Assembly: GCA_023091665.1 (NCBI GenBank)
Contig: JALJCQ010000018.1
Span: 744,001-808,000 of the forward strand
Length of the DNA stretch: 64,000 nt
Direction of reading: 5' to 3'
Source of the DNA: Pythium myriotylum
Lineage: Eukaryota; Oomycota; Peronosporomycetes; Pythiales; Pythiaceae
Shown: one piece after another, positions 1 to 9,390 of the stretch
How the letters are laid out: each line of letters begins with the position of its first letter
Position numbering within the stretch: position 1 is the stretch's first letter
The notes under the pieces: model-generated
Told to the model about the DNA's origin: nothing
The model's database searches: none
Seen by the model: the letters and a program-made list of their open reading frames with translations, nothing else
Program-made: the position numbers and the translations under genes

Positions 1-1416
1 ATCCTCAACCGCTTTTCGCGCGATCTGGACCAAGTCGACAACCCGTTGCCGTACTTCTCGATGTGGATGCTGATGTATTTCTTCCAGATCTGGGCCGCAT
101 TCATCGTGTGTGCCGGCACCAATCCATACGTCCTCATCGTGTATCTGCCGCTCGCCTTCGTGTTTGTGTACGTGACCAAGTACTTCCAGGCCTCTGCCCG
201 TGAGCTCAAGCGCCTCGACTCCATCACTCGCTCGCCCTTCCTAAACCTCGTGTCGGAGACCATCAATGGTATCGAAACCATCCGCTCGTACCGTATGACC
301 GAAAAGTTCTCACATCGATGCAAGGAGCTACTCAACACGAACGGCAAGCTTTTCTTCGCATTCCAGTCGGCTTCGCGATGGTTCGCTATGCGAACTGACT
401 GGCTTGTGGCTTTCATCATCGGCGTGGTTGCTGTGATGGCGGTGGCTACACGCTCGAGTCTTGGTGCAGCTGTTGCTGGACTCGCTCTCACTTATGCAGC
501 ACAGCTGACTTCTTCATTCCAGCGAATGACCAACCTTGTGACGCAGACCGAAAACATCATGACGTGTTACGAGCGCATCTCATACTATGAGTCGCTGGAC
601 GAAGAAGGCCACCTAATGAAGGATCGGTGCGTCTCGCCAGATCCAGAGTGGCCGCGAGCGGGCGGTGTCGAGTTCGAGAATGTGAGCATGCGATACCGTC
701 CAGAACTTGAGCTCGTGCTTCAGAACGTCAGCTTTACGGTTAAAAGTGGCGAGAAGGTGGGCGTGTGTGGCCGCACAGGGTCGGGGAAGTCGTCGCTGAT
801 GAGTTTGCTCTTCCGCGTGGTTGAAGCCTCGAGCGGCCGCATTCTCATCGACGGTGTGGACATCGCGACGCTGCCGATCCAGGCTCTTCGTTCCAAGCTT
901 ACGATCATTCCACAAGACCCGATGCTGTTCAGCGGTTCGCTACGGCTGAACCTGGACCCGTTCCACGAAAAGGACGATGCGACCCTGTGGAATGTGCTCA
1001 AGAAGGTCCATCTGTACGATGCGGTTCAAAAGTGGGGCCAGGGACTCGAGTTTGAAGTAACCGAGAAAGGTGACAACCTCTCTGTCGGGCAGCGTCAGCT
1101 TTTGTGCATTGCACGCGCACTCATCAGAGAGAGCAAAGTGGTTGTGATGGATGAGGCGACGGCGAACGTGGACCAGGAGTCGGATCGATTGATTCAGCTC
1201 ACCGTGCGTGAGAGCTTTGCAGGAGCCGATACGACCGTACTCTGTATCGCCCATCGACTAGAGACGATCATCCACAGCGACAAGATTCTCGTGCTAGATG
1301 GAGGTAAAGTACTTGAGTTTGATTCGCCCGAGGCACTCATGAAGAAGAAAGACGGCGTCTTCCAGTCGCTAGTGGAGTCGAGTCGCGCCGCAGTCGCAGA
1401 CGGCGGAAATGACTAA
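1..1416 (+). CDS. ABC transporter subfamily C (MRP-like), C-terminal half, 5' truncated by the window
   Basis: The open frame runs in from base 1, so the start lies outside the window and 471 residues are visible. It begins with the ABCC hallmark ILNRFSRDLDQVD of the second membrane domain. Hydrophobic helices follow to about residue 170, then a complete second nucleotide-binding domain: Walker A GRTGSGKSS (near nt 770-795), the degenerate signature LSVGQRQ (near nt 1080-1100), Walker B VVVMDEA (near nt 1140-1160) and the H-loop IAHRLETI. ABCC proteins are ATP-driven exporters of glutathione or other organic-anion conjugates at plasma or vacuolar membranes; the substrate here cannot be inferred. 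No intron is evident in the visible part. The protein ends soon after the NBD, as is usual for the family. Confidence 0.95.
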   Translation: MLNRFSRDLDQVDNPLPYFSMWMLMYFFQIWAAFIVCAGTNPYVLIVYLPLAFVFVYVTKYFQASARELKRLDSITRSPFLNLVSETINGIETIRSYRMTEKFSHRCKELLNTNGKLFFAFQSASRWFAMRTDWLVAFIIGVVAVMAVATRSSLGAAVAGLALTYAAQLTSSFQRMTNLVTQTENIMTCYERISYYESLDEEGHLMKDRCVSPDPEWPRAGGVEFENVSMRYRPELELVLQNVSFTVKSGEKVGVCGRTGSGKSSLMSLLFRVVEASSGRILIDGVDIATLPIQALRSKLTIIPQDPMLFSGSLRLNLDPFHEKDDATLWNVLKKVHLYDAVQKWGQGLEFEVTEKGDNLSVGQRQLLCIARALIRESKVVVMDEATANVDQESDRLIQLTVRESFAGADTTVLCIAHRLETIIHSDKILVLDGGKVLEFDSPEALMKKKDGVFQSLVESSRAAVADGGND

Positions 1417-1573
1417 CGAACGAATATAATACATTTTACCCGTTCTCTAACTGTGGGATGGCAAAGAGAACCTGCTCAACAGGACTGCTGACACGCGAAA
1501 CGCTGCAGTGCGAAAGGGACGTTCAGAGCCGCGTCCCGGTCAACCGTCAGATCCATTCCACTAGAACTGTTAC

Positions 1574-1587
1574 GTCATTTTGCACTT
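1574..1587 (+). promoter_or_regulatory. Oomycete Inr/FPR-type core promoter
   Basis: TCATTTTGCACTT begins here, about 10 bases before the ATG at 1597. It fits the oomycete initiator (YCAYTYY) followed by a CA-containing flanking region. The very short leader this implies is normal in oomycetes. The match is by eye and no start-site data were available. Confidence 0.5.
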
Positions 1588-1596
1588 CTCACTAAC

Positions 1597-1995
1597 ATGG
1601 CAGCCTACGTGGTCGCAAAAAGTATCGCGTTTTCGTTTCCCGACAGCTCGGTCGCCTGGAGCATCGTCGACGATACCTTCAGAGGAGCAAGGCTCGTCGA
1701 CGACGGCATCGAGATAACGAAAGATGGTGGGGTCTTCGAACTCACGGTCGAAATGCCCCACACCACGACAGTCGACGTGTTGGTGAGCATCGACGGCACC
1801 ATTCTCAAAGAGTACGACCACGTTGGGACCAGCTTCGGCGAGCGAATGGACTCGGTGGCAGTCGTCAAGCACGTGACAAAGATCCACGATGGCTCTATCA
1901 TCAGTGTCTGGGTCAAGAACAATGCCCAGGGGGTATTTCGCGGAGCCACGCTTACTATTCGTAAGCTACCAGACGACTACGAAGCGAGACGTTGA
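1597..1995 (+). CDS. Small conserved-looking protein, possible C1q/TNF-like beta-sandwich
   Basis: This is a single-exon 132-aa protein starting at an ATG that lies just behind an Inr-like motif. No signal peptide or membrane segment is seen. The second half alternates hydrophobic strands and turns (GGVFELTVEM, TVDVLVSIDGTIL, SIISVWVKN, FRGATLTIRKL). This pattern is reminiscent of C1q/TNF-type jelly rolls, where a final F-G-A-x-L strand closes the sandwich. That resemblance is my inference from strand pattern only. A WVKN element also occurs in the unrelated-looking three-exon gene at 13338-14166. The function is unknown. Confidence 0.7.
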   Translation: MAAYVVAKSIAFSFPDSSVAWSIVDDTFRGARLVDDGIEITKDGGVFELTVEMPHTTTVDVLVSIDGTILKEYDHVGTSFGERMDSVAVVKHVTKIHDGSIISVWVKNNAQGVFRGATLTIRKLPDDYEARR

Positions 1996-2054
1996 GTGAA
2001 GAACGACAGGATAACAACAGTGCTCTATTCTCTCGTAATGGATCCCTTTCTCAG

Positions 2055-3115
2055 TTAGGCATTCGCAACGGCATCCTTGAGTAGCTTTATCTGCTCCTCC
2101 TTCTTGGTGGCGATGCGGCCTCGCCACTGGGTGTGGAGCCGTAGCGGCTGCTTATCAACGAGAGCGTCGACCAGCGCATCTGCGTCCTTCGGCTCGTTTA
2201 GCAGTCCGAACCAGTCGCCGCTTGGGTATGCGATACAGTTGGCAGCGTAGCGGTGACCGCCGAAGTGGCTAGAGCTGTAGAGATGCAGAGGAACGTTCTT
2301 CTTCTCGCCAACATCCTGAAGCCAACGAAGCAGCTTCGGGCCATTGCAGCCACAACGCTCGTCGCGAGACTCATGCGCGCAGACCAAGATGTGGTGGCCT
2401 TCGAGCTTCTTGAACGAGAGCTTGCTACGGAATAGTTTTAGCGGACAAGAAATTAGAAACCGGTTCAAGGCATGGGGTGATAACGACGCTTTGAACGCAC
2501 TGCCAGTTGAGAATGTCCTCGACGTTCGGGTTGGGCTCGAGTAGCTGCGTGACGAGTGACGGAACTGTCCAAGAAGAATCGATGAGAATCACAGCTTCCA
2601 AGCGTGGTGATCGACTACCGTGACTTACTGTGAGAGACCTCGACGTCTCGGACGCGAATGTGCTCTGGGAAAACAAGCAAGTCGTGCTTCCGGTCGGCGG
2701 TGTCGGCGTCCGACGATGCGACTTCACTCGCGCAGGTCGAAGGGAACGGCGTCGCCGCGATCGTTCTTAGTGGCGCAAACTTGGGGTGCTCGACTGTCGC
2801 GATCGCCTTGATGTACGTGGACACGACGTGGTCCGAGATCTCGATCTTCTTGGGCCACGTGAGCGGCGCCGACGACTCCGGGTCGACGACCACGAGCATG
2901 CGCGTGTAGAACTCGGCGGTTCCTTCGATGCCGATCGCCGGCTCTTGCTCCGCGCGCTCTTTCTGGCGGCGCTCGCGCTGCCGCGCCTGCGCGGGCGTCA
3001 GTTCCGCGGCGTTGGCTTCGGCGACGGCGGGCGACGCGGCGGAGGAGAGCGCGGCCTTGCGCATCGACCACGCGGCGCTGGGGCGCAGCGACTTGGAGGC
3101 CGCGCGGAGGAGCAT
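2055..3115 (-). CDS. Sucrase/ferredoxin-like (Apd1/Aim32 type) Fe-S protein, 3 exons
   Basis: The spliced model joins 3115-2629, 2564-2501 and 2424-2055 (introns of 64 and 76 bp with GTAAGT and GTGCGT donors), giving 306 aa. The N-terminus is Arg/Ala-rich without early acidic residues, like a mitochondrial presequence. The C-terminal half is a thioredoxin-like ferredoxin domain of the Suc_Fer-like family. It has C-A-H-E-S-R-D-E-R-C-G-x-NGP and, about 40 residues later, H-F-G-G-H-R. In yeast Apd1 the equivalent two Cys and two His residues ligate a [2Fe-2S] cluster. Family members act in redox stress resistance, and Aim32 is mitochondrial. Neither intron shifts the conserved frame, which supports the splicing. 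The gene lies tail to tail with the small gene at 1597-1995. Confidence 0.85.
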
Positions 3116-3359
3116 GGTGCGGTGCTGGGGAGCTCAGAGGTGGCGTGGGCGCGGCGACAGCGATGGCGGAATGAGCAGCTTCACGTTGGTCCGTCCGGTG
3201 AGCTACAGTAGCTCCTCAAGGGCGTCGACGTCCTTGCCCATCATTCTCCCTCAGAGTGTCAGTCGTAGCGTGAACAGTTTGCACCACTTGCTTTGGATGA
3301 TGATGAACCTGGCAACCTACATTCCTCTACTGTATGCCCTACTCTGGGTCTCGCTCGCG

Positions 3360-4517
3360 CTACAACTCGTCTCGCGCGCTCTCGGCGTCCTCCTCTTCCT
3401 GCTGCTGGTTCGACCCGGTGAGCTTCTCGTAGGCCTCTTGGATCTCCAGGAACTTTTCATTCGCCTCGTCCTTGTCGTCGCCGGCGTACTTGTCTGGATG
3501 CCACTGGAGCACGAGACGTCGGTACGCTGACTTGATGTCCTTGGCGGTCGCGTTTCTCGGCAAACCGAGCACCTTGAAAGCGCGGAATCGCCCCGAGAGG
3601 TCCATGTTGGCGTTCACGCGCTCCCAGCGGTCGTAGAAGTGCTCGTCTTCGCCGGTGCCCGCGTACAGATCGTAGAGCGTGGAGGCGAACGTCTGGAACG
3701 CTTCCGACTTGAAAAAGTTGTCGCAGGCCTCGAAGAATGGCGTGTCCACGATCTCGCCGTTGATTTCTTGGTGAATGGTTCCGTGGAATCCGAGAGCTAC
3801 GAGTCCGCTTGCGAAGAACAAGCCGAGCAGCGTCCAGTACGTGAGAAGCGTCTTCCAAATCGACAGGGTCTTCTTGGTCTTCTTCGGTTCCTGAGCGGCC
3901 GTGGACTGGGCAGCAGTCGCCTCGAGCTTCTCGGAGATCTCCACAGCATCGGCCGACCAGCACCGGGTCATCAGGTAGGCAAGCTCGCCGAAGACGATCC
4001 CTGCCGTTCTCGACGACCGATAGTCCTCATCCTCGTAGTCGAAATCGTACTGAATGAACGAGGGCACCACGACGATCACGATCGCCGTGAACGCCCAGAG
4101 GAACGAGCCTGTCGTGTGCGCGTCGATCGCGCTGCCCGTGAACGTGATGCCAAACGCAGCGCCGAGTGCGAACATGATCTCGTACGCCATCGCATGGATT
4201 CCCTTCGGCAGCAAGCATCCTGCGATGGATCCAAACTCCGTGGCGACGAAGATCTGCACGACGGCCGCCAAGAGCGAGAGCGGCGGCTTGGTGTTGAACT
4301 TGCGCGCGACGCGCAGCTTCTCTTCGTACTCGGGGCCGCCGTTCGCTTGCTCGACGAGCTGCGGAATCGCCAAGAAGTCTTTGAACCAGACGACGCCCCA
4401 GCCATTGAGCGTGACGAGGCTCACGAACGCGGCGCCCGGACGGCGCAAGTAGAGGTGGTGGAGCCCGAACCAACTGCCGACGAACCAGAGCACGTAGGCG
4501 AGCGCGGTGTTGGCCAT
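3360..4517 (-). CDS. DNAJC22: DNAJC22 (Wurst)-like multi-pass DnaJ protein
   Basis: This is an intronless 385-aa protein. The ATG at 4517 is the first in frame; longer readings begin at a non-ATG codon. The N-terminus carries the family signature [18 protein letters not shown], in which a TM2-like G-x-HHxYL element leads into several membrane helices. The C-terminal cytosolic J domain (about residues 300-370) has the catalytic HPD in [10 protein letters not shown], which stimulates Hsp70 ATPase. In animals Wurst/DNAJC22 binds Hsc70 and clathrin and is needed for clathrin-mediated endocytosis. A similar vesicle-uncoating role is likely but inferred. The C-terminus is Glu/Gln-rich and acidic. 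The start codon lies 133 bp from that of the divergent gene at 4651, with a perfect inverted repeat between them. Confidence 0.88.
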   Translation of the reverse strand: MANTALAYVLWFVGSWFGLHHLYLRRPGAAFVSLVTLNGWGVVWFKDFLAIPQLVEQANGGPEYEEKLRVARKFNTKPPLSLLAAVVQIFVATEFGSIAGCLLPKGIHAMAYEIMFALGAAFGITFTGSAIDAHTTGSFLWAFTAIVIVVVPSFIQYDFDYEDEDYRSSRTAGIVFGELAYLMTRCWSADAVEISEKLEATAAQSTAAQEPKKTKKTLSIWKTLLTYWTLLGLFFASGLVALGFHGTIHQEINGEIVDTPFFEACDNFFKSEAFQTFASTLYDLYAGTGEDEHFYDRWERVNANMDLSGRFRAFKVLGLPRNATAKDIKSAYRRLVLQWHPDKYAGDDKDEANEKFLEIQEAYEKLTGSNQQQEEEDAESARDEL

Positions 4518-4584
4518 GGTGTCGCGGAGAGCTGCCGACAAGATGTGTGACGTGGCTCCTCGGCCAGGTCAACTGAACTGGACG

Positions 4585-4608
4585 GAAACCGGTCACCGAA
4601 CCGGTTTC
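4585..4608. promoter_or_regulatory. Perfect 9-bp inverted repeat in a divergent promoter
   Basis: GAAACCGGT (4585-4593) and ACCGGTTTC (4600-4608) are exact reverse complements separated by 6 bp. They sit in the 133-bp gap between the DNAJC22-like gene (minus) and the NOXRED1-like gene (plus). The position and symmetry suggest a dimeric transcription-factor site shared by both promoters. The factor is unknown. Confidence 0.4.
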
Positions 4609-4650
4609 TGACTAGATGGCTGGTTCGTCCATGTGGCTCTTGAGGATCAC

Positions 4651-5510
4651 ATGGAAGGATCTGCAATCGCCGAGCTCTTCCACGTGCGCGCCGAGCTCTA
4701 CGCGGCGGCGCGTCTCCCTCCCAGGGCGTACGAGCTCTACCGCACGCGCGCGCTCGTCACGGACGTCGTGGCGCGCCAGTGCTGGCTGTTCGTTTCCGAG
4801 ATCGCCAAGCTTCGCGAGAGCGTCGGGTCGACGGAAGAAGAACGCGACGATGGGCCACCACGAGTCGGCATCCTGGGCGGCGGCCACATGGGCTGCGCTG
4901 TCGCAATGGCCCTGCTGGCGAACCGCTTCCCGGCGGACCGTATCCAGATCTCGACGCGGCAGCCGGACCGACTCCCCAAGTGCGACGCGCTGGCGACGCC
5001 GAGCCACCAGGCGCAGTTCCAGACGCTCGCGCGCTTCTACGACAATGCGCGGCTGAGCCGCGAGTCGGACGTGCTCGTTCTCTGCGTGCCGCCGACGCAG
5101 CTCAAGAGCGTCGCGATCCAGATCAAGCACGCACTGGCGCACTCGTCGTGCGTGGTCGTCAGCGTGCTCTGCGGCGTTGCGACCGAGGCGCTCCAGAAGG
5201 CCTGCGGCACCAAGCTCGTGGTGCGCACGCAGGTGCCAGTGCGGCGCCTCGCCGCGCTCGCGGTCGTGGCCTCGGAGGACGACGACGCCGACGCCCGCGC
5301 CGAGAACCCATCCGCAGGAGTCAGCGACGCGCTGACCACGCCGGACGCGGCGGCGCTAGAAGGTGCGTGGGGCGTTTCGTTGATGCCAGTGCTGCCGCCT
5401 GAGACATCTGACCCCTTGCAGGCGACTTGCGCGGCGTGCTGGGCGCGCTGGCGCGGCGGCTCTCGGCGTCGCCCCGAGGCGAAACCGCCGCGCCGCTCGA
5501 CAGCCATTGA
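4651..5510 (+). CDS. NOXRED1 / pyrroline-5-carboxylate reductase-like Rossmann protein
   Basis: The proposed model is exons 4651-5362 and 5422-5510 (59-bp intron, donor G|GTGCGT, acceptor CCTTGCAG), giving 266 aa. The first in-frame ATG is at 4651. After about 65 residues comes a dinucleotide-binding fold starting VGILGGGHMGCAVAMALL, then ESDVLVLCVPPTQL and VVVSVLCGV, as in P5C reductases and vertebrate NOXRED1. Splicing replaces an Asp/Glu/Gln-rich low-complexity tail with a short helical end, LRGVLGALARRLS. Without splicing the frame would run to 5625 as a 324-aa protein. Either way the C-terminal dimerisation and active-site domain of true P5CR is missing, so proline synthesis is doubtful and the substrate is unknown. 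Confidence 0.7.
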
Positions 5511-5625
5511 CGACGACGACGAGGAGGAGGAGGAGCAGCAGGAGCAGGAGGATCGCGCAGCCAGTCATGGTGACCAGCGCAACTTCAACGCCATTTGGGG
5601 AGAGCCGGCAGACGTACTGAGATAA

Positions 5626-6433
5626 GCGTGTCTTCACCCCACGTCGCCCCGCCTGTCATCTCGCCTGGGATCGTTTTTTGTCGTCGCGTCGTCGGGGCCG
5701 TTTCGTTCGAGCCGGCTCTTTCGTGGGTTGTAATCCCTCGCGACGACGCGACGACAACAGCAGACTGGTCGCAGCCACCTTTTTCTTTTTCCTCGAGCGT
5801 TTCAACCGCTCCCCCCCCAAAAAACGCCAAATTGATCAGATGAACACGACTTTCGTCCAATCAGCACACCTTCTTCGATGTATTTCCACCAATCCAGAAG
5901 CGTTTCGCTTCGTGCTGAACTTCCTCGGAAAGGCTAATCACTTCTTCCCCCCCCCGGCGGGCTCGGGGTTTGTTTGTATCGTCTTCCGGAAACTAAGCTA
6001 GCTCGTCTGCCTGTGACACCCGCTGGGTTTTCTCTTCTTTCCACGGCTTCTCCATCAAGGCGCGACCCAGAAAACAGAAGCTCGCGCTCCTCAGGAGGTC
6101 TCGCCACTCCCTCGCCTCCCCCCCTCCCTCCCTCCCTCTCCATCGAGAAGCCCCCACCTGTCCGATTTGAACTTGCCTTCTCCATCAGCTGAGGCTAATT
6201 GCGCTCCCGTACCGTACTGACTCCTGCGGGCGACTCAGACTCGCTGATTGGCAGTGGGATCGCCGCTCTGCTCTCCTCCCGACGGCCTCCCCATCTCTAC
6301 CGCCGCTCCTCCCTTCTCGCTCGGCCCTGGGGCCTTCTCAGTCGGCAATTCGCTTCGTCCCCGTCTTCTCTGCTCGCAGCGAGGCGCCAACGGCAGCGCC
6401 GACCCCGACCCCGTGCAGAGCCCTCGCTACGCC
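5626..6433. other. Intergenic, pyrimidine-rich leader region of the RING gene
   Basis: This is about 800 bp with no supported gene. It holds several C/T-rich runs on the plus strand (for example 6105-6145 and 5805-5822) and probably includes the promoter and 5' leader of the RING gene. The RING frame stays open upstream to 6248 without any ATG, so that extension is not counted as coding. Confidence 0.6.
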
Positions 6434-8239
6434 ATGAACAACACGTCGATGGAGACCGAGTCGCCCGCCGCCCACGCCGTCGGCCTGCCGCCCAACGCGC
6501 GCTTCGCTCGGCGCATGCGCGTCGTCACCGAGCCCAAGCTCAGCAGCAAGATGCACCGCACGCGCACGCTCAGCGAGCTCATCCTGCTCTCGCCGCGCTC
6601 CTCGCCGCGCATCGCGCCGCGCAACAAGCGACTCGACATGGACATCGAGGTCTCGGCCACGTTCGCCGAGCAGGGCGAGGCCACGGTCGACCTCTTCGGG
6701 CTCCGCCGCCAGGGCAGCCACGGAGGCCGCTTCTCTTTCTTCAGCGACGATAGCACGTCCGACGAGACAGCCATGACGGCCGGCGTCAGCGACGTGATCG
6801 TCGAGGAAGAGGACAACCAGATCGAGGCCGAGGGCGACCAGGACACGGTCATGGAAGAAGCCGAGACCATGGCCTCGCACGACCAGGACGTGCACACCGC
6901 CGACCCCGAGGAAGAGCCCGAGCCGGCCCAGCCGGCCCCCGAGCGCTCGGTCGGCGAGGTCATCGACATGCTCTTCGAGATCCACACGGCGCTCAAGACC
7001 AAGCACCTCGGCCAGCGCACGGCCGCCTCGGCGCTCGCGGCCTCGAACCTCGTCAGCAAGCTCTCGTACCCGGCGCCCGAGCCCATCCCGCGGGACGAGC
7101 AGCTCGAGACGCTCGAGAACACGCGCAAGATGCTCGAGTGTGCGATCTGCCAGGAAGTGTTCACGGGCGCGACCGAGGCCACGTGCTGCGGCCAGATCTT
7201 CTGCAAGGACTGCATCGAGCGCTGGGTCAGCGAGCGCGGCTCGTGCCCCATGTGCCGGGAGAACATCGGCTTCTCACTGCTAGTGTCGTCGCGCCACGCG
7301 CAGCGCATGGCTAACGAGATGAAGGTGAGCTGCCCCCATTGCTCGGAGAACATGAAGAAGGCCATCCTCGCCGACCACATCTCGGTCTGCGACATGGCCC
7401 CTGTCGAGCCGCCGCCGCCTGCCGACGTTGCCCTCCGCAACTTGCTTCTCGCCACCGCACGCCTCAACATGACGTTCCTGCGACGCTTCGTGACGGCGCC
7501 GTCGCCGCCGCAGGCCCTCATGACGCAGTGCTACATCCGCACGCGCGGCGGAGGCAACTACGAGCTTTACACGCAGGACACAGACACACTCCTGCTCACC
7601 GCTGTTCGCCGTCGCCAGTACGACATGTCGATCAGCTTCCAGATCTACTTGGCCAACAACCTTGAAGGTTCGAGCCCGGTGAACAACAACAGCCAGGCCA
7701 TCCAGGTCGCTCGTCTCGAGAAGAACTACATGGGCTCCCAGTACACGATGTTCGACACGACCGGCGAGCAGCCCATCGAGCTCGGCGCGGTGCAGTACGC
7801 CGCGACCTTCGGCAAGAGCCCTCGCCAGATGCGTGTCGCGCTGCCCCTCGTCCAGGAACTGCCCGAGATTGACTCGTCCGCGACCGGCGTGCCGTCGTGG
7901 GAGATCCAGCCCTGGGCCGCACAGAACAAGGAGGACACCATGCTTGCTCAGGTTGATGCTCCTGACTCGGGCCGATCAATCGCGCTGATCAACAAGCCGC
8001 CGGTGTGGATCGAGTCCCTGGAGGCCTACTGCCTCGACTTCGGAGGCCGCGTGGCCGCGGCGTCGGTCAAGAACTTTTTGCTCTCTCACCCCGACGACAT
8101 GGACAAGACGCTCATGCTCTTTGGCCGCACACAGGACCGACAGGTGTACTCGATGGACTACGCGCACCCGTTCTCGCCCGTGCAGGCCTTTGCGATCGCG
8201 CTGAGCAGCATGGACTCGCATCTCGTGACATTCGACTAG
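6434..8239 (+). CDS. RING-finger (C3HC4) protein, likely E3 ubiquitin ligase
   Basis: This is a single-exon 601-aa protein. The ATG at 6434 is the first in the open frame. The first 200 residues are low-complexity and acidic. At about residues 236-275 there is a complete RING: C-x2-C at CAICQEVF, then CGQIFC-x2-C and a final CPMC, enough to bind two zincs and recruit an E2. Just behind it, K-V-S-C-P-H-C ... H-I-S-V-C (around residues 300-320) looks like a TRAF-type zinc finger, as in RING-TRAF ligases. The C-terminal 270 residues are rich in predicted beta strands (NYELYTQDTDTLLLTAVRR) and resemble no family I can name. The substrate is unknown. Confidence 0.85.
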   Translation: MNNTSMETESPAAHAVGLPPNARFARRMRVVTEPKLSSKMHRTRTLSELILLSPRSSPRIAPRNKRLDMDIEVSATFAEQGEATVDLFGLRRQGSHGGRFSFFSDDSTSDETAMTAGVSDVIVEEEDNQIEAEGDQDTVMEEAETMASHDQDVHTADPEEEPEPAQPAPERSVGEVIDMLFEIHTALKTKHLGQRTAASALAASNLVSKLSYPAPEPIPRDEQLETLENTRKMLECAICQEVFTGATEATCCGQIFCKDCIERWVSERGSCPMCRENIGFSLLVSSRHAQRMANEMKVSCPHCSENMKKAILADHISVCDMAPVEPPPPADVALRNLLLATARLNMTFLRRFVTAPSPPQALMTQCYIRTRGGGNYELYTQDTDTLLLTAVRRRQYDMSISFQIYLANNLEGSSPVNNNSQAIQVARLEKNYMGSQYTMFDTTGEQPIELGAVQYAATFGKSPRQMRVALPLVQELPEIDSSATGVPSWEIQPWAAQNKEDTMLAQVDAPDSGRSIALINKPPVWIESLEAYCLDFGGRVAAASVKNFLLSHPDDMDKTLMLFGRTQDRQVYSMDYAHPFSPVQAFAIALSSMDSHLVTFD

Positions 8240-9390
8240 ACACCGGCACGCCCTCCAGTATGTATGAGAATTTTTCGCACCGAGTCGGCATAGAGTTCAT
8301 GTTCCTTTAGTAATGTACAATACAGTAACGACAGCATTTCTCCCTACATCCACCTGAGTTGCATCCTAATTTTTCTCATAAAGTCGTTCCCAAACTCACA
8401 AAAAGAGTCCTGACCAACCGACTGAAAAGGAAGCTGTTCTTGCTTCCTTCAATATAGTTCAGGCTCCTCTGAAAGTGTAGTACCGGGGACAGACAACACG
8501 GAGCTGCAACGACACCAACTTCGCGATATACACCTGAGTTGTATCCTACTCTTCACGCCCACTCCCATGGCCATGCCCGACGAAGTCTCCTTCGCACCCT
8601 TCAAACGTTGCAGTCACATCAGGCAGTAACGTCGGCCCTTCTCCTGCGCAGTGCACCTGTGCACCTGTGCTCCATCCACGTCTCCTCGCCGCGCTCCCAT
8701 GTCCAACCGACTGGCCGGCGAAGTCTCGTGGCATCCTTCAACCTCCCGAGCGATCGGACAGCGCCTCTTGGTCAGAAGAAACCCAGACCGCGTCACCGAG
8801 ACGCCAACGAAGTGCCAGTCACCACGCCCGTGAGGAGAGCGAAGTGCCCGTCACCTGTGCCGACTGGAGCCGCTGAGAGGAGCCAGCGCCATTTGCGTCA
8901 TCAAACACCGCATTGAGCACTGAGCGCCTCGCCTCCATCGGATCCTCTGAGCGGCTGCGTCATCGTGGTCGTCAAATCGACGATCATCACTCTGGAATGA
9001 ATCCACCAATCGGATGGTGAGAGATCGCTACGTCAGCCGTTGATTGGGCATTTTGCACAATCTGATCGACCATCTTTCACGAGAAGGTCCTCTGTATGTC
9101 GCTTGTGGACAGGGCGCGAGCCATTCGCCAAGGTTCCTCGGGCTCCGCAAGCGTCGATCTCTCTCTCTCTCTCGGTAGGCACCGCCGCTTCCTGTAGCGT
9201 AGCTAGGGCGTTCGCTCGCATGTCATCCACTGACGTACGACCAGCGAGGGGTGCCGATGTCGTTCCGTCTCTCCCGGGAGCGGACGCTCCGGCTGAGATC
9301 ATACCCTTTGAACCTGATCCGGCTCACACCGGCGGAGGGACTGCTGTTGTTTTGACCGCACTTGTCTTCGACTAGCCTTCGCGTTCCACG
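8240..9390. other. Intergenic region with spaced direct repeat and a possible uORF
   Basis: No clear gene is present in this 1.15-kb stretch. CACCTGAGTTGYATCCTA occurs at 8351-8368 and again at 8531-8548, exactly 180 bp apart. Other short degenerate repeats lie around 8580-8850 (GCGAAGTCTC, GAAGTGCC). An ATG-started frame of 51 codons at 9220-9375 ends 15 bp before the symporter ATG. It could be an upstream ORF but has no recognisable content. A GGCATTTTGCACAATC motif near 9047 resembles an oomycete initiator and could mark a long 5' leader. Confidence 0.5.

Noticed and set aside
6248..6433. N-terminal extension of the RING protein
   Set aside because: The frame is open but has no ATG before 6434, and the sequence is low-complexity leader DNA.
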